A stretch of 64,000 bases of DNA from Opacimonas viscosa (GCF_024199005.1 NZ_JANATA010000005.1:62001-126000), one strand, 5' to 3'; shown: positions 18,022 through 26,971, counted from the stretch's first letter. Program-made: numbers and translations. The notes: generated from the sequence alone by a model not told the origin.

Positions 18022-18729
18022 ATGCAAACTCCAAACATCTTAATTGTCGAAGACGAAGTCGTCACAAGAACTACACTTAAAAGCTTGTTTGAAGCTGAAG
18101 GCTACAATGTATATGAAGCCGAAGACGGTGAACAAATGCATGACTTCTTCCAAAATAACAACATCAATTTAGTGATCATGGACATTAACTTACCAGGTAA
18201 AAACGGTTTGATCTTGGCTCGTGAAGTACGTGACAGAAAAAATGTTGGACTCATTTTTCTAACGGGTCGCGATAACGATGTAGACCGTATCTTGGGCCTA
18301 GAAATTGGTGCTGATGACTACCTCACAAAACCGTTTAATCCTCGCGAACTTACTATCCGTGCGCGCAATTTATTAACTCGTACGAATAATAATTCTGACG
18401 ATGATGACTTACCGAGTCGCGTGAAATTTAACGGTTGGACATTAGATGGTGATAGCAGAAGTCTCATCTCTCCAGCAGGTAACGAATTCCGTTTACCGCG
18501 AAGTGAATTCCGTGCATTGCACCTGTTCCTGTCTAATCCTGGTAAAATCTTAACTCGTGAACAGTTAATTATGGAAATGACCGGTCGTGAGTTACGTCCG
18601 AACGATAGAACAGTTGACGTAACTATCCGTCGTATCCGTAAACACTTTGAGTCAGAGCCAGGTGAGATTGAACTAATCGTGACTATCCACGGTGAAGGCT
18701 ATCGTTTTTGTGGCAGTGTAGACGCTTAA
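18022..18729 (+). CDS. arcA: Response regulator ArcA
   Basis: 235 aa OmpR-type regulator. Receiver: VEDE near the N-terminus, phospho-Asp in [12 protein letters not shown] (about 54), Thr in FLTGRDND and Lys in [10 protein letters not shown]. The winged helix-turn-helix is at about 140-232 ([16 protein letters not shown]). [12 protein letters not shown] and the following sequence match ArcA, the redox-responsive partner of ArcB, which represses aerobic metabolism genes under low oxygen. Monocistronic, followed by a terminator. Confidence 0.95.
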   Translation: MQTPNILIVEDEVVTRTTLKSLFEAEGYNVYEAEDGEQMHDFFQNNNINLVIMDINLPGKNGLILAREVRDRKNVGLIFLTGRDNDVDRILGLEIGADDYLTKPFNPRELTIRARNLLTRTNNNSDDDDLPSRVKFNGWTLDGDSRSLISPAGNEFRLPRSEFRALHLFLSNPGKILTREQLIMEMTGRELRPNDRTVDVTIRRIRKHFESEPGEIELIVTIHGEGYRFCGSVDA

Positions 18730-18753
18730 TACCACCTGTCAAAATACTTATAG

Positions 18754-18777
18754 GGCCAGTTTTTACTGGCCTTTTTT
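18754..18777 (+). terminator. Intrinsic terminator of arcA
   Basis: GGCCAGT (18754-18760) pairs with ACTGGCC (18765-18771) around TTTT, followed by a T6 run. It lies about 25 nt after the arcA stop. Confidence 0.9.
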
Positions 18778-18802
18778 ATTGCTCGGTTTATATGAGAACA
18801 AA

Positions 18803-19984
18803 ATGCAACACAAAGACGTAATCATCATTGGTGCTGGCGCTGCAGGTTTATTCTGTGCCGCCACTGCAGGACAGCGAGGCAAAGAGGTATTAGTGCTTGA
18901 CCATGCCAAAAAGGTCGGCCGCAAAATCCTGATGTCAGGAGGCGGACGCTGCAACTTCACTAACATGTATACCTCCCATGAAAACTTCATCTGTAACAAT
19001 CCACATTTTGTAAAATCAGCACTTAGCCAATATACCCAATGGGACTTTATTGACTTAGTAAACCGCCACAATATTGCTTACCACGAGAAAACACTTGGCC
19101 AGTTGTTTTGTGACGATTCGGCCAAACAAATTGTAAAATTACTGATGGATGAGTGTGCAGCAGTTTCCGCGCAAGTAAAAACTAATTGCGAGATCTTGAC
19201 CGTCACTAAATCATCGACAGGCTATCACCTAAAGACTAGCCAAGGTGAATACACGTGTACCAGCTTAGTGATTGCTACAGGTGGTTTATCCATGCCAAAA
19301 CTTGGCGCTACCCCTTTTGGCTATCAAATCGCGGAACAATTTGGGATCCCTGTGACCCCTACTAGAGCAGCTTTGGTCCCGTTTACACTGCACGAGCACG
19401 ACAAAGTATTACTCGCAGAGCTCTCAGGTGTCAGCGTCCAAGCATCCGCAGAATGCAACAATACCATTTTCAACGAAGGGATTTTATTCACACACCGTGG
19501 CATGAGCGGGCCTGCTGTATTACAAATCTCTTCATACTGGCAAGCAGGCCAACGGGTAGCTATCAACTTATTGCCACAACACGATATGCTGGCTTATCTG
19601 CACCAAGCTCAAACAGAACAACCTAATACGTTGTTATCCACTGTATTATCAGAGTTTTATGCGAAACGAATGGTACAAACCCTTTTGACGTATTTTAAAA
19701 TCGAGAATAAACCTCTAAAACAATATCAAGGAAAACAACTCGATAACGTCGCTCAGCAGTTTCATGCTTGGGATCTACAACCAAATGGTACAGAAGGATA
19801 TCGAACTGCTGAGGTAACACTTGGCGGAGCCGATACCGATTATTTTTCATCTAAAACAATGGAAGCCAAAGCGCATCCGGGGCTATTCTTTATTGGCGAA
19901 GTACTAGATGTTACAGGCTGGTTAGGCGGATATAACTTTCAGTGGGCCTGGAGCTCAGGTTATGTGGCTGGTATGTCTGTTTAG
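18803..19984 (+). CDS. BaiN/YhiN (HI0933) family flavoprotein
   Basis: 393 aa from ATG 18803; the longer frame starts with TTG inside the arcA terminator and is rejected. The dinucleotide-binding motif IIIGAGAAGLFCA is at the N-terminus, followed by GRKILMSGGGRCNFTN, typical of this family. The C-terminal FAD contact FFIGEVLDVTGWLGGYNFQWAWSSG is present. The physiological substrate of YhiN-type proteins is not known. Confidence 0.9.
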   Translation: MQHKDVIIIGAGAAGLFCAATAGQRGKEVLVLDHAKKVGRKILMSGGGRCNFTNMYTSHENFICNNPHFVKSALSQYTQWDFIDLVNRHNIAYHEKTLGQLFCDDSAKQIVKLLMDECAAVSAQVKTNCEILTVTKSSTGYHLKTSQGEYTCTSLVIATGGLSMPKLGATPFGYQIAEQFGIPVTPTRAALVPFTLHEHDKVLLAELSGVSVQASAECNNTIFNEGILFTHRGMSGPAVLQISSYWQAGQRVAINLLPQHDMLAYLHQAQTEQPNTLLSTVLSEFYAKRMVQTLLTYFKIENKPLKQYQGKQLDNVAQQFHAWDLQPNGTEGYRTAEVTLGGADTDYFSSKTMEAKAHPGLFFIGEVLDVTGWLGGYNFQWAWSSGYVAGMSV

Positions 19985-20016
19985 TCTAAACACGTAATAA
20001 ATCGTATTTAATTACG

Positions 20017-20724
20017 TCAGATCGCAAACGTTTGCATGTGCATTGTGGCGGCATCCAGCAATAACCACTGATCACACAACGTTGGGGCACAACCGCTCAG
20101 TAGCTTGAGCGTTTCTGTTGCCTGCATCGACCCAATAATCCCTACCACAGGCGACAAAACCCCTGCTTCGCTGCAGCTTAGCTTAGATTCCCCAAACAAA
20201 CGCGCCACATCGCAATATCCTGTTCGCGACTGTGCAGTATGAAACACACCTAGCTGTCCTTCCATGCGCACAGCAGCACCGACTACGGAGGGAACTCCTG
20301 CAGCGGAACAAGCTTGATCAATTGCTAAACGTGTCACTTTGTTATCACTACAATCTAGCACACAGTCGTATTTGTCCACCGGCGTATCCACATCAAATCG
20401 GCTGGGGCTTGCTTCAATCTGGCAGTCAGGATTCAAAATATGCAACTGGGTTCGTGCACACTCGACTTTACTGCGGTCAAGATCGACAGCTCGATAAAGC
20501 ACTTGTCGTGACAGATTACTGTTATCTACCGTATCATCATCCATTAGCGTGACCTTGCCAATACCACTCGCGACCAAATATTGCGCAGCTGCGCATCCTA
20601 AGCCACCAACTCCAACAAGCAATACATGGCTATTGTAGAGTCGTTCTTGGCCTTCGATATCCATATTCGGCAACATAATATGACGCGCATGTTGAAGCAT
20701 TTGTGGGTAAGAAAGTTCACGCAT
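20017..20724 (-). CDS. moeB: Molybdopterin-synthase adenylyltransferase MoeB
   Basis: 235 aa E1-like enzyme that adenylates the MoaD C-terminus. Nucleotide site VLLVGVGGLGCAAAQYL, the Arg in SNLSRQVLY and the conserved Cys region LSCSEAGVLSP are all present. The four structural zinc cysteines of E. coli MoeB (two CxxC pairs) are not: the first pair is reduced to GYCDVARLF and the protein ends before the second. The fold can persist without zinc, but this is a divergent member. Follows moeA by 12 nt. Confidence 0.9.
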   Translation of the reverse strand: MRELSYPQMLQHARHIMLPNMDIEGQERLYNSHVLLVGVGGLGCAAAQYLVASGIGKVTLMDDDTVDNSNLSRQVLYRAVDLDRSKVECARTQLHILNPDCQIEASPSRFDVDTPVDKYDCVLDCSDNKVTRLAIDQACSAAGVPSVVGAAVRMEGQLGVFHTAQSRTGYCDVARLFGESKLSCSEAGVLSPVVGIIGSMQATETLKLLSGCAPTLCDQWLLLDAATMHMQTFAI

Positions 20725-20736
20725 GAAATACTCTAC

Positions 20737-21984
20737 TTAAGAACTTGCCTGCAAGGCAGGGTGAAACAAGCTGATTTGGATCTTTTCACCTGGCAGGACA
20801 TCTTCTCGAGGTGCATCAAGTAACGCCAAACAATTTGCCTTCTGAATACTTGTTAACATACCAGAGCCTTGGGCAGAAAGAGCACGAACCATCAGCTGCC
20901 CATTGTGATCTGTATGATAAACGGCTCGTTGAAAATCTTGGCGTCCAGGGCGTTTACGGATGCGTTCTTTGGCAATCGCCCAAAAGGTCGGGAGCGACTG
21001 TGGTGTTTGCCCTTGCATCGTTTCAATTGCCGGTATGACTAGCTGTTGAAAGGTAACCACCGATGACACAGGGTTACCAGGTAAACCAAAAAACACCGTA
21101 TCTGCAAGTTTGCCAAATGCAAACGGTTTGCCTGGTTTCATTGCGACTTTCCAAAAAGCCACATCTCCGAGCTGTGCTAAAGCAGTTTTAACAAAGTCGG
21201 CATCTCCTACAGAGACGCCACCGGAGCTAATAATAATATCCGCTTGTGTCATAGCTTCGGTTAACGTGTCTGTAATGACGTCCAAATCATCTTTAATGAT
21301 CCCGTAATTAAGGACTTCACAATTTAGTTTTTGTAGAGCGCTATGTAATACATAAGAATTAGTATCGTAGATTTGGCCCTCTTGTAACGACTGACCAACT
21401 TCTTGTAATTCATCTCCCGTTGTCAGCAGTGCAACCTTAATCGGGCGGAACACCTCGACAGTAGCGATCCCAATTGATGCCAACACACCAATATTTACTG
21501 CTGATAGAGCGCAGCCCTTGCTAACAATGACCTTATCTTTAGCTATATCTTCACCGCGCTGACGGATGTTACTCCCTGCACGGGGTAGATTTGCAATGCG
21601 GATAATATCTGCATTGCGTTCCACCTGCTCCTGCATGACCACTGCATAAGTGTTCTGTGGTAACAAAGCACCAGTCATAATGCGCGTACACTCCCCACTG
21701 TTGAGCTGTTTTTGTGGGGTTTGCCCGGCCAAGACTGTCTCTACAACGGTGTATTCTAGTGGAACAAGAGAGTTCGAAGTAGGACCAAGTGCATACCCAT
21801 CCATCGCAGAATTATCGTGTGGTGGAACATGCATTGGCGAGACAATATCACAGGCAAGCACACGACCATGCGCTTGGGATAAAGGCAGAGTTTCACTCGT
21901 CGTACAAGGAGTAATTTGCTCCAATACCTGTTGTTTCGCACTATTATAGGGCAACATCCCAGTCCCTACATCGCATATTGTCAT
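20737..21984 (-). CDS. moeA: Molybdopterin molybdenumtransferase MoeA
   Basis: 415 aa (E. coli 411). Inserts molybdate into adenylated molybdopterin. It shows the N-terminal HVPPHDNSAMDGYA stretch, the MoCF-fold TTGDEL and SSGGVSVGDADFVK motifs, and FGLPGNPVSSVVTF in domain III. An in-frame ATG at residue 10 is an alternative start. It forms a two-gene operon with moeB, divergent from the porin-nir genes. Confidence 0.96.
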   Translation of the reverse strand: MTICDVGTGMLPYNSAKQQVLEQITPCTTSETLPLSQAHGRVLACDIVSPMHVPPHDNSAMDGYALGPTSNSLVPLEYTVVETVLAGQTPQKQLNSGECTRIMTGALLPQNTYAVVMQEQVERNADIIRIANLPRAGSNIRQRGEDIAKDKVIVSKGCALSAVNIGVLASIGIATVEVFRPIKVALLTTGDELQEVGQSLQEGQIYDTNSYVLHSALQKLNCEVLNYGIIKDDLDVITDTLTEAMTQADIIISSGGVSVGDADFVKTALAQLGDVAFWKVAMKPGKPFAFGKLADTVFFGLPGNPVSSVVTFQQLVIPAIETMQGQTPQSLPTFWAIAKERIRKRPGRQDFQRAVYHTDHNGQLMVRALSAQGSGMLTSIQKANCLALLDAPREDVLPGEKIQISLFHPALQASS

Positions 21985-22116
21985 AAGATTTTCTCATTTA
22001 CTGATTTTATATATTACTCAGCAAAGGTTGTTCCAACTTTTTTTATCTATGACGTAGACTATGTCATACCTATCTCCCACTTTGTCCTTTGTGGTCCACT
22101 AACACGCTAGTGCAAT

Positions 22117-22133
22117 AGCACAATTTTAGTGAG
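22117..22133. promoter_or_regulatory. Weak NtrC-like site upstream of porin
   Basis: AGCAC-N7-GTGAG resembles the NtrC palindrome TGCAC-N7-GTGCA at 7 of 10 arm positions. It lies about 90 bp upstream of the sigma-54 promoter, the usual distance for an enhancer site. Weak on its own. Confidence 0.3.
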
Positions 22134-22217
22134 CTATTTGCACCATAGCAACTCAATATCCACTCTGCAGAATGCAACACAACAAGTTAAGCCATTGAAA
22201 TTAAGGCAATTTATTAA

Positions 22218-22234
22218 TTGGCACTATCTATGCT
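22218..22234 (+). promoter_or_regulatory. Sigma-54 promoter of nitrate porin gene
   Basis: TTGGCAC...ATGCT with GG at 22220-22221 and GC at 22232-22233, exactly 10 nt between, as in the -24/-12 consensus. It is almost identical over 23 nt to the promoter before nrtA. Expected start near 22245. Confidence 0.8.
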
Positions 22235-22249
22235 ATTTAGATCGTAACA

Positions 22250-22316
22250 GGCCTTCCATGCAGTGAAGTCCAATGGCGATGAAGCCCAATTATCTTGCGA
22301 TAGTTGGGCTTTTTTT
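22250..22316 (+). promoter_or_regulatory. Attenuator leader of porin gene (ANTAR-type candidate)
   Basis: P1 hairpin 22250-22271 (GGCCTTC/GAAGTCC, one mismatch, 8-nt loop). After a 3-nt linker comes P2 at 22275-22286 (GGC-GATGAA-GCC). The 3' strand of P2 is also the 5' arm of an intrinsic terminator (22282-22311, AAGCCCAA with TTGGGCTT and an inner TATC/GATA) followed by T7. P2 and terminator exclude each other, which is the layout of ANTAR-controlled nitrate leaders. The P2 loop has G at position 4 but G, not A, at position 1. Confidence 0.65.
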
Positions 22317-22381
22317 GTGCCTGTTAATTTTTATTGTCACTCATGACAACCCATCACAAAAAAAGATCTTAAGGAAACACA

Positions 22382-23569
22382 ATGTTCAGACTTACTACAC
22401 TTGCACTTGCTTTAGGAGTATCGAGCTCGGCTTTAGCAGATCCACTCTCCACAATACTAAAAGACGGTACGGTGTCGGGCAATGTCGATTTACGCTATGA
22501 AAATGTCGCGCAAGACAATGCACTCGATGATGCGAACGCTTTCACTGTGCGCACCAGGATCGCATTCAAGACAGGTGCATACGAAGGGTGGTCAGCCCTT
22601 GTTGAAATGGAAGATAACCGCATTGTGCTTGGCCAAGGAGATTACTCTGTGCCTCCTACTGGTTATCAGACCGGAGTCCATTCCGTCATCGCAGATCCAG
22701 AGCACACCGAACTAGATCAAGGATTTATACAATACACAGGAGACGCCATCACATTTAAGCTAGGTCGCCAAGTCATTGTCCATGATGGCCAGCGTCATAT
22801 TGGTCATGTTGGCTGGCGTCACGATCGACAAACCTTTGATGGCGCAAGCGTCGTTTTCCAGGCTGAATCGGGTCTTAAAGCTCAGTATCAGTTCATCGAC
22901 CAGCGTAATCGTATTTTCGCTGAAGCTGCAGATATTGATAGTGAAGACCATTTATTTCATCTCTCCTACCCTACTACAGTCGGTAATCTAAGTGCGTATC
23001 GCTATATGTTAAAAACCGCTACCTCGACGACCAATGGCATTGACACTACTGGGGTAAGATTGGCTGGTAAACAAGCTCATGGCGAGAATACATTTATGTA
23101 TCAGCTTGAGTTCGCTCAACAAAAAAATACCTCCGGTGAAACCAATATAGAGAGTCATTACACACTCGTAGAACTAGGTTATAACGTCAATGGGATCACC
23201 GCCAAGGTCGGTTATGAACTGCTTGGTTCAGATGATGGGGCAGGCGCATTTGCATCACCACTAGCAACATTACACAAGTTTAACGGTTGGAGTGATCAAT
23301 TTTTGGGTACTCCAGCAGAAGGTCTGATGGATGTTTACGCAGTTGTTGCTGGCAAAGTATTAGGTGGTAATTGGTTGCTCAAATACCATGATTTTAGCGC
23401 AGATGAAGCAACTAGCACCGTTGATGACTTGGGTACAGAACTCAATGTTCAGTATGTGAAAAAGGTGTCAAACACTACCAAGATTGGTGTTAAATATGCA
23501 AATTATGAAGCAGGTGATATCAAATTCGACACGGATAAACTCTGGGTATGGGCTAACGTGAGTTTTTAA
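22382..23569 (+). CDS. Outer-membrane porin of the nitrate cluster
   Basis: 395 aa. A signal peptide of about 19 residues (ending SSALA) is followed by alternating beta-strand sequence and a C-terminal Phe (VWANVSF), typical of outer-membrane barrels. It resembles the alginate-export/OprD-like single-chain porins. It has its own sigma-54 promoter and an attenuator leader shared in design with nrtA, and lies before nirBD. The natural inference is outer-membrane passage of nitrate or nitrite, but the substrate cannot be read from the sequence. Confidence 0.8.
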   Translation: MFRLTTLALALGVSSSALADPLSTILKDGTVSGNVDLRYENVAQDNALDDANAFTVRTRIAFKTGAYEGWSALVEMEDNRIVLGQGDYSVPPTGYQTGVHSVIADPEHTELDQGFIQYTGDAITFKLGRQVIVHDGQRHIGHVGWRHDRQTFDGASVVFQAESGLKAQYQFIDQRNRIFAEAADIDSEDHLFHLSYPTTVGNLSAYRYMLKTATSTTNGIDTTGVRLAGKQAHGENTFMYQLEFAQQKNTSGETNIESHYTLVELGYNVNGITAKVGYELLGSDDGAGAFASPLATLHKFNGWSDQFLGTPAEGLMDVYAVVAGKVLGGNWLLKYHDFSADEATSTVDDLGTELNVQYVKKVSNTTKIGVKYANYEAGDIKFDTDKLWVWANVSF

Positions 23570-23745
23570 CCCGATAGATTCTGATGAATCCAGCACAAAA
23601 AATCGCTAGCGGTTTCCCCGCCGACTAGCGAACCAATCCCCAAGGATAAACTCGATACACGAGGATACGCCCTGTGTGATAGCGTATTGCTCCCCTTGCT
23701 TCATTCTCTTAGACACCTCATTTACCATGCACTCATTTTGGTGCA
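23570..23745. other. Structured intergenic segment before nirB promoter
   Basis: Three adjacent inverted repeats follow the porin gene: TCGCTAG/CTAGCGA with an inner CGG/CCG (23603-23631), CTCG/CGAG (23651-23663) and ATACGC/GCGTAT (23665-23687). None has a U-tract. Further on, TGCACTCATTTTGGTGCA (23728-23745) resembles an NtrC palindrome with one extra central base (N8 instead of N7). It lies about 85 bp before the nirB promoter. The remainder of the 452-bp gap holds the nirB promoter and leader. Confidence 0.45.
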
Positions 23746-23825
23746 ATAGCATCCTCAACAGTGCGAATTTGTATATTTTCTAACGTAAATTTTAAAAAAA
23801 CATAATAATAACAATGACTTTAATT

Positions 23826-23842
23826 CTGGTATCAAACTTGCT
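23826..23842 (+). promoter_or_regulatory. Sigma-54 promoter of nirB
   Basis: CTGGTATC...CTTGCT with GG at 23828-23829 and GC at 23840-23841, 10 nt apart. The -12 TTGCT is consensus; the -24 has TGGTA rather than TGGCA. Expected start near 23853, giving an about 170-nt leader. Confidence 0.7.
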
Positions 23843-23905
23843 GTTACTAGTTTTTATTTATAACAAGCTTCTTGCTACCTGCCCCACAAATTTCAACAGG
23901 TGCAG

Positions 23906-23969
23906 TCACCAACGGCGGTGAACGTTTTTGTTCCCACAAAAACGCCAGTGGACTCAACGGCGAGCCCTC
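23906..23969 (+). promoter_or_regulatory. nirB leader with twin AACGGC hexaloop hairpins
   Basis: Hairpin TCACC-AACGGC-GGTGA (23906-23921) and hairpin GGACTC-AACGGC-GAGCCC (about 23948-23969, one mismatch in the stem) have identical loops with A at position 1 and G at position 4. This is the hallmark of the two-hairpin RNAs bound by ANTAR proteins. Between them lies a third perfect hairpin, CGTTTTTGT-TCCC-ACAAAAACG. No clear terminator overlaps the second hairpin, so the output step is uncertain. Confidence 0.55.
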
Positions 23970-24021
23970 ACAAGTTAAGAGCCTTCAGTACATTTATCAC
24001 TGATTGATAGAGGATGTTTGC

Positions 24022-26583
24022 ATGGCGCAATCCAAACAAAAAATCATCGTAGTCGGCAACGGTATGGTCGGCCACAAATTTATCGAATCGCTAGTGACGC
24101 ATGAAGATGCTTCACAATACAGCATTACGACTTTTTCAGAGGAACCACGCTTAGCTTATGACCGCGTGCAACTCTCGGCCTATTTTTCTGGTAGCACTGT
24201 CGATGACTTAATGTTAACCACACCCAGTTATTATGATGAGCACGGTGTACGGTATCTAGTTAACGAAAAAGTCATTGGTATTGATAAAGATGCCAAAACT
24301 ATCACCACTTCATCAGGTTTAGTTGAACCTTATGACACTTTGATTTTGGCCACAGGTTCTTTTCCTTTTGTCCCCCCAATCCCAGGTAAAGACCAAGATC
24401 ATTGTTTAGTTTATCGCACCATTGAAGATCTTGAAGCAATCACGGCATCAGCTGCAGAAAGTGAAGTCGGTGTCGTCGTCGGGGGTGGTTTACTTGGTTT
24501 AGAGTGTGCCAATGCGCTACACAACCTCAAACTCACCTCACATGTAGTTGAGTTTGCACCACAATTAATGGCGGTACAAATTGACGAAGGTGGTGGTGCA
24601 CTGTTACGACAAAAAATCGAAGCCTTAGGTGTTAGCGTCCATACTGGTAAAAACACTTCTGAGATAGTGGCAGGGACGGAACGTCGCTATCGAATGAATT
24701 TTGCAGACGGTTCGCATCTTGAAACTGACATGATTGTATTTTCTGCTGGGATACGCCCACAAGATGCCCTCGCACGCGAGTTCAACCTAACCTTAGGAGA
24801 GCGTGGTGGTATCGTCATTAATGACCATTGTCAAACATCCGATCCTAGCATTTACGCCATCGGTGAGTGTGCTCTTTGGGACAATAAAATTTACGGGCTA
24901 GTCGCACCGGGTTATAGCATGGCTAAAGCTGCTGTTGCTCATATTACCGGTGGCGATGTCACATTCCAAGGTGCCGACATGAGCACCAAACTGAAACTTA
25001 TGGGCGTTGATGTTGGGAGTATCGGTGATACTCATGCACGTACAGAAGGTGCACTTACCTATACATATTTTAACCAACCTGAAGGCGTGTACAAACGTTT
25101 AGTGGTTAGCAGTGATCAACAAACACTATTGGGCGCTGTTCTCATTGGCGATACTTCTGATTATGGTACTCTTTTGCCCATGATGCTGGAAAAAATGCCG
25201 CTCCCAGAACAGCCTGAGGTATTAATTTTACCCGCAGTTGAAGGAGCTGATAACGCCTTAGGTGTTGCTGCATTACCTGATTCAGCGCAAGTGTGTTCCT
25301 GCCACGATGTATCCAAAGGTGATATCGCTGCGGCCGTTGCTGATGGTGCGTGTGATGTAGCAAGCCTCAAATCCTGCACTAAAGCCGGTACTGGTTGTGG
25401 TGGCTGTGTCACCATGATGGGGCAAGTACTTAACAGCGAATTAGAAAAAATGGGCGTCGAAGTCAATGACCACTTATGTGAGCATTTTGCTTACTCACGT
25501 CAGGAGCTATTTGACATTATCCGTACTAAACAAATCAAAACGTTTGCTGATCTCATTGACCAATACGGAAGCGGCATGGGCTGTATGACCTGTAAACCGG
25601 CTGTAGGCTCTATGCTCGCAACCTATTGGAATGAATATGTTTTATCAGATAAGCACATTCACTTGCAGGACACTAATGATATTTTCCTAGCCAATATGCA
25701 AAAAGATGGTACATATTCAGTCGTACCTCGTATTGCTGCAGGTGAGATCACTCCACAAGGTTTGATTACCTTAGGCGAAATTGGCAAAAAATACGACCTC
25801 TACACGAAGATAACGGGTGGTCAGCGTATTGACTTTTTTGGTGCACAACTTCATGAACTGCCATTGATTTGGCAAGAACTAACCGAAGCCGGCTTTGAAA
25901 CAGGACACGCTTATGGCAAATCTTTGCGCACCGTCAAATCCTGCGTCGGCAGTACTTGGTGCCGCTATGGTATGCTCGATTCTGTGTCGATGGCCGTGCT
26001 GTTAGAGATGCGGTACAAAGGTTTACGCTCACCGCATAAACTCAAAATGGCTGTATCTGGCTGTACTCGAGAGTGCGCCGAAGCACAAGGCAAAGACATT
26101 GGCGTCATCGCTACTGACAAAGGATGGAACCTTTACGTTTGTGGTAACGGCGGCATGAAGCCACGTCACGCCGATTTGTTCGCAACAGACCTAGACGATG
26201 CAACACTTTTACAATACATCGACCGTATTTTGATGTTCTATTGCCGCACTGCTGACCGTTTGCAGCGCACTTCCACATGGATGGACAACATGGAAGGTGG
26301 TTTGGCTTATCTGAAAAGCGTTGTCATCGATGACAAACTCAATATTGGTGAGGATTTAGAAGCAGATATGGCCCGTGTCATAGATACTTATGAATGCGAA
26401 TGGAAAAAAACCTTACAATCACCAGAACGACTCAAACGCTTTGCGCACTTCATTAACTCCGATGCGACCGATGACAGTCTAGCCTATGAGCCTGACCGTG
26501 GTCAAAACAAGGCGCGAATTGCGAGTAAATCCATGGCGCCACCTACAGATGCAGAACGCATTCCTGTCACTATAGCCAAATAA
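24022..26583 (+). CDS. nirB: Assimilatory nitrite reductase [NAD(P)H] large subunit
   Basis: 853 aa from ATG 24022 (AGAGGA site 7 nt upstream); an upstream TTG at 24004 is not used. Reduces nitrite to ammonium in the cytoplasm. Order: FAD/NAD-dependent reductase (about 1-400; VVGNGMVGHKF, VVVGGGLLGLECA, YAIGECALW); two BFD-type [2Fe-2S] regions (CSCHDV...CTKAGTGCGGC and GMGCMTCKP); ferredoxin-like half; siroheme/[4Fe-4S] site (SCVGSTWCRYG and SGCTRECAEAQGKD). All cluster cysteines are present. nirD follows by 23 nt. Confidence 0.97.
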   Translation: MAQSKQKIIVVGNGMVGHKFIESLVTHEDASQYSITTFSEEPRLAYDRVQLSAYFSGSTVDDLMLTTPSYYDEHGVRYLVNEKVIGIDKDAKTITTSSGLVEPYDTLILATGSFPFVPPIPGKDQDHCLVYRTIEDLEAITASAAESEVGVVVGGGLLGLECANALHNLKLTSHVVEFAPQLMAVQIDEGGGALLRQKIEALGVSVHTGKNTSEIVAGTERRYRMNFADGSHLETDMIVFSAGIRPQDALAREFNLTLGERGGIVINDHCQTSDPSIYAIGECALWDNKIYGLVAPGYSMAKAAVAHITGGDVTFQGADMSTKLKLMGVDVGSIGDTHARTEGALTYTYFNQPEGVYKRLVVSSDQQTLLGAVLIGDTSDYGTLLPMMLEKMPLPEQPEVLILPAVEGADNALGVAALPDSAQVCSCHDVSKGDIAAAVADGACDVASLKSCTKAGTGCGGCVTMMGQVLNSELEKMGVEVNDHLCEHFAYSRQELFDIIRTKQIKTFADLIDQYGSGMGCMTCKPAVGSMLATYWNEYVLSDKHIHLQDTNDIFLANMQKDGTYSVVPRIAAGEITPQGLITLGEIGKKYDLYTKITGGQRIDFFGAQLHELPLIWQELTEAGFETGHAYGKSLRTVKSCVGSTWCRYGMLDSVSMAVLLEMRYKGLRSPHKLKMAVSGCTRECAEAQGKDIGVIATDKGWNLYVCGNGGMKPRHADLFATDLDDATLLQYIDRILMFYCRTADRLQRTSTWMDNMEGGLAYLKSVVIDDKLNIGEDLEADMARVIDTYECEWKKTLQSPERLKRFAHFINSDATDDSLAYEPDRGQNKARIASKSMAPPTDAERIPVTIAK

Positions 26584-26606
26584 CGGGACTAACCAAGGAG
26601 AACTTT

Positions 26607-26951
26607 ATGTTAGCTGAAACTCAGATCCAAACAGATTGGGAAACGGTTTGCCAACTAGACGATATCACCCCATTTACTGGTGTATGTGCGCTCGTTGGCG
26701 AGATTCATATTGCTATTTTTCGCGTCAGTGACGATAAGCTTTATGCCATACAAAACTACTGCCCATTTGGTCAAGCAAGTATTCTTTCACGTGGTATTGT
26801 GGGTACAGTCGGTGAACGAATCGTCGTAGCAAGCCCACTGTACAAGCAGCAATATGATTTGGCGACAGGGGAATGCTTAGAAGATCCAGAAACGACGTTA
26901 ACCACTTATGCTGTACGCGTTCATGATGGTTCTGTGCAGATACTGAATTAA
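26607..26951 (+). CDS. nirD: Nitrite reductase small subunit
   Basis: 114 aa with a Rieske-like fold. The Rieske cluster ligands are replaced (NYCPFGQ and SPLYKQQ where CxH and CxxH would stand), as is usual for NirD, which has no cluster. It partners NirB. Start preceded by AAGGAG. A strong terminator follows. Confidence 0.95.
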   Translation: MLAETQIQTDWETVCQLDDITPFTGVCALVGEIHIAIFRVSDDKLYAIQNYCPFGQASILSRGIVGTVGERIVVASPLYKQQYDLATGECLEDPETTLTTYAVRVHDGSVQILN

Positions 26952-26971
26952 GTACATCTATCTGTTTTGCA

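Noticed and set aside
18779-18802. Upstream TTG start of the BaiN-like gene
   Set aside because: It lies in the T-tract of the arcA terminator; the ATG at 18803 gives the family N-terminus.
23923-23944. CGTTTTTGT/ACAAAAACG hairpin as an intrinsic terminator
   Set aside because: Perfect stem but no U-tract after it on the coding strand; treated as part of the leader structure.
25161-25466. Antisense frame within nirB
   Set aside because: Lies wholly inside a secure gene on the other strand, with no start signal.
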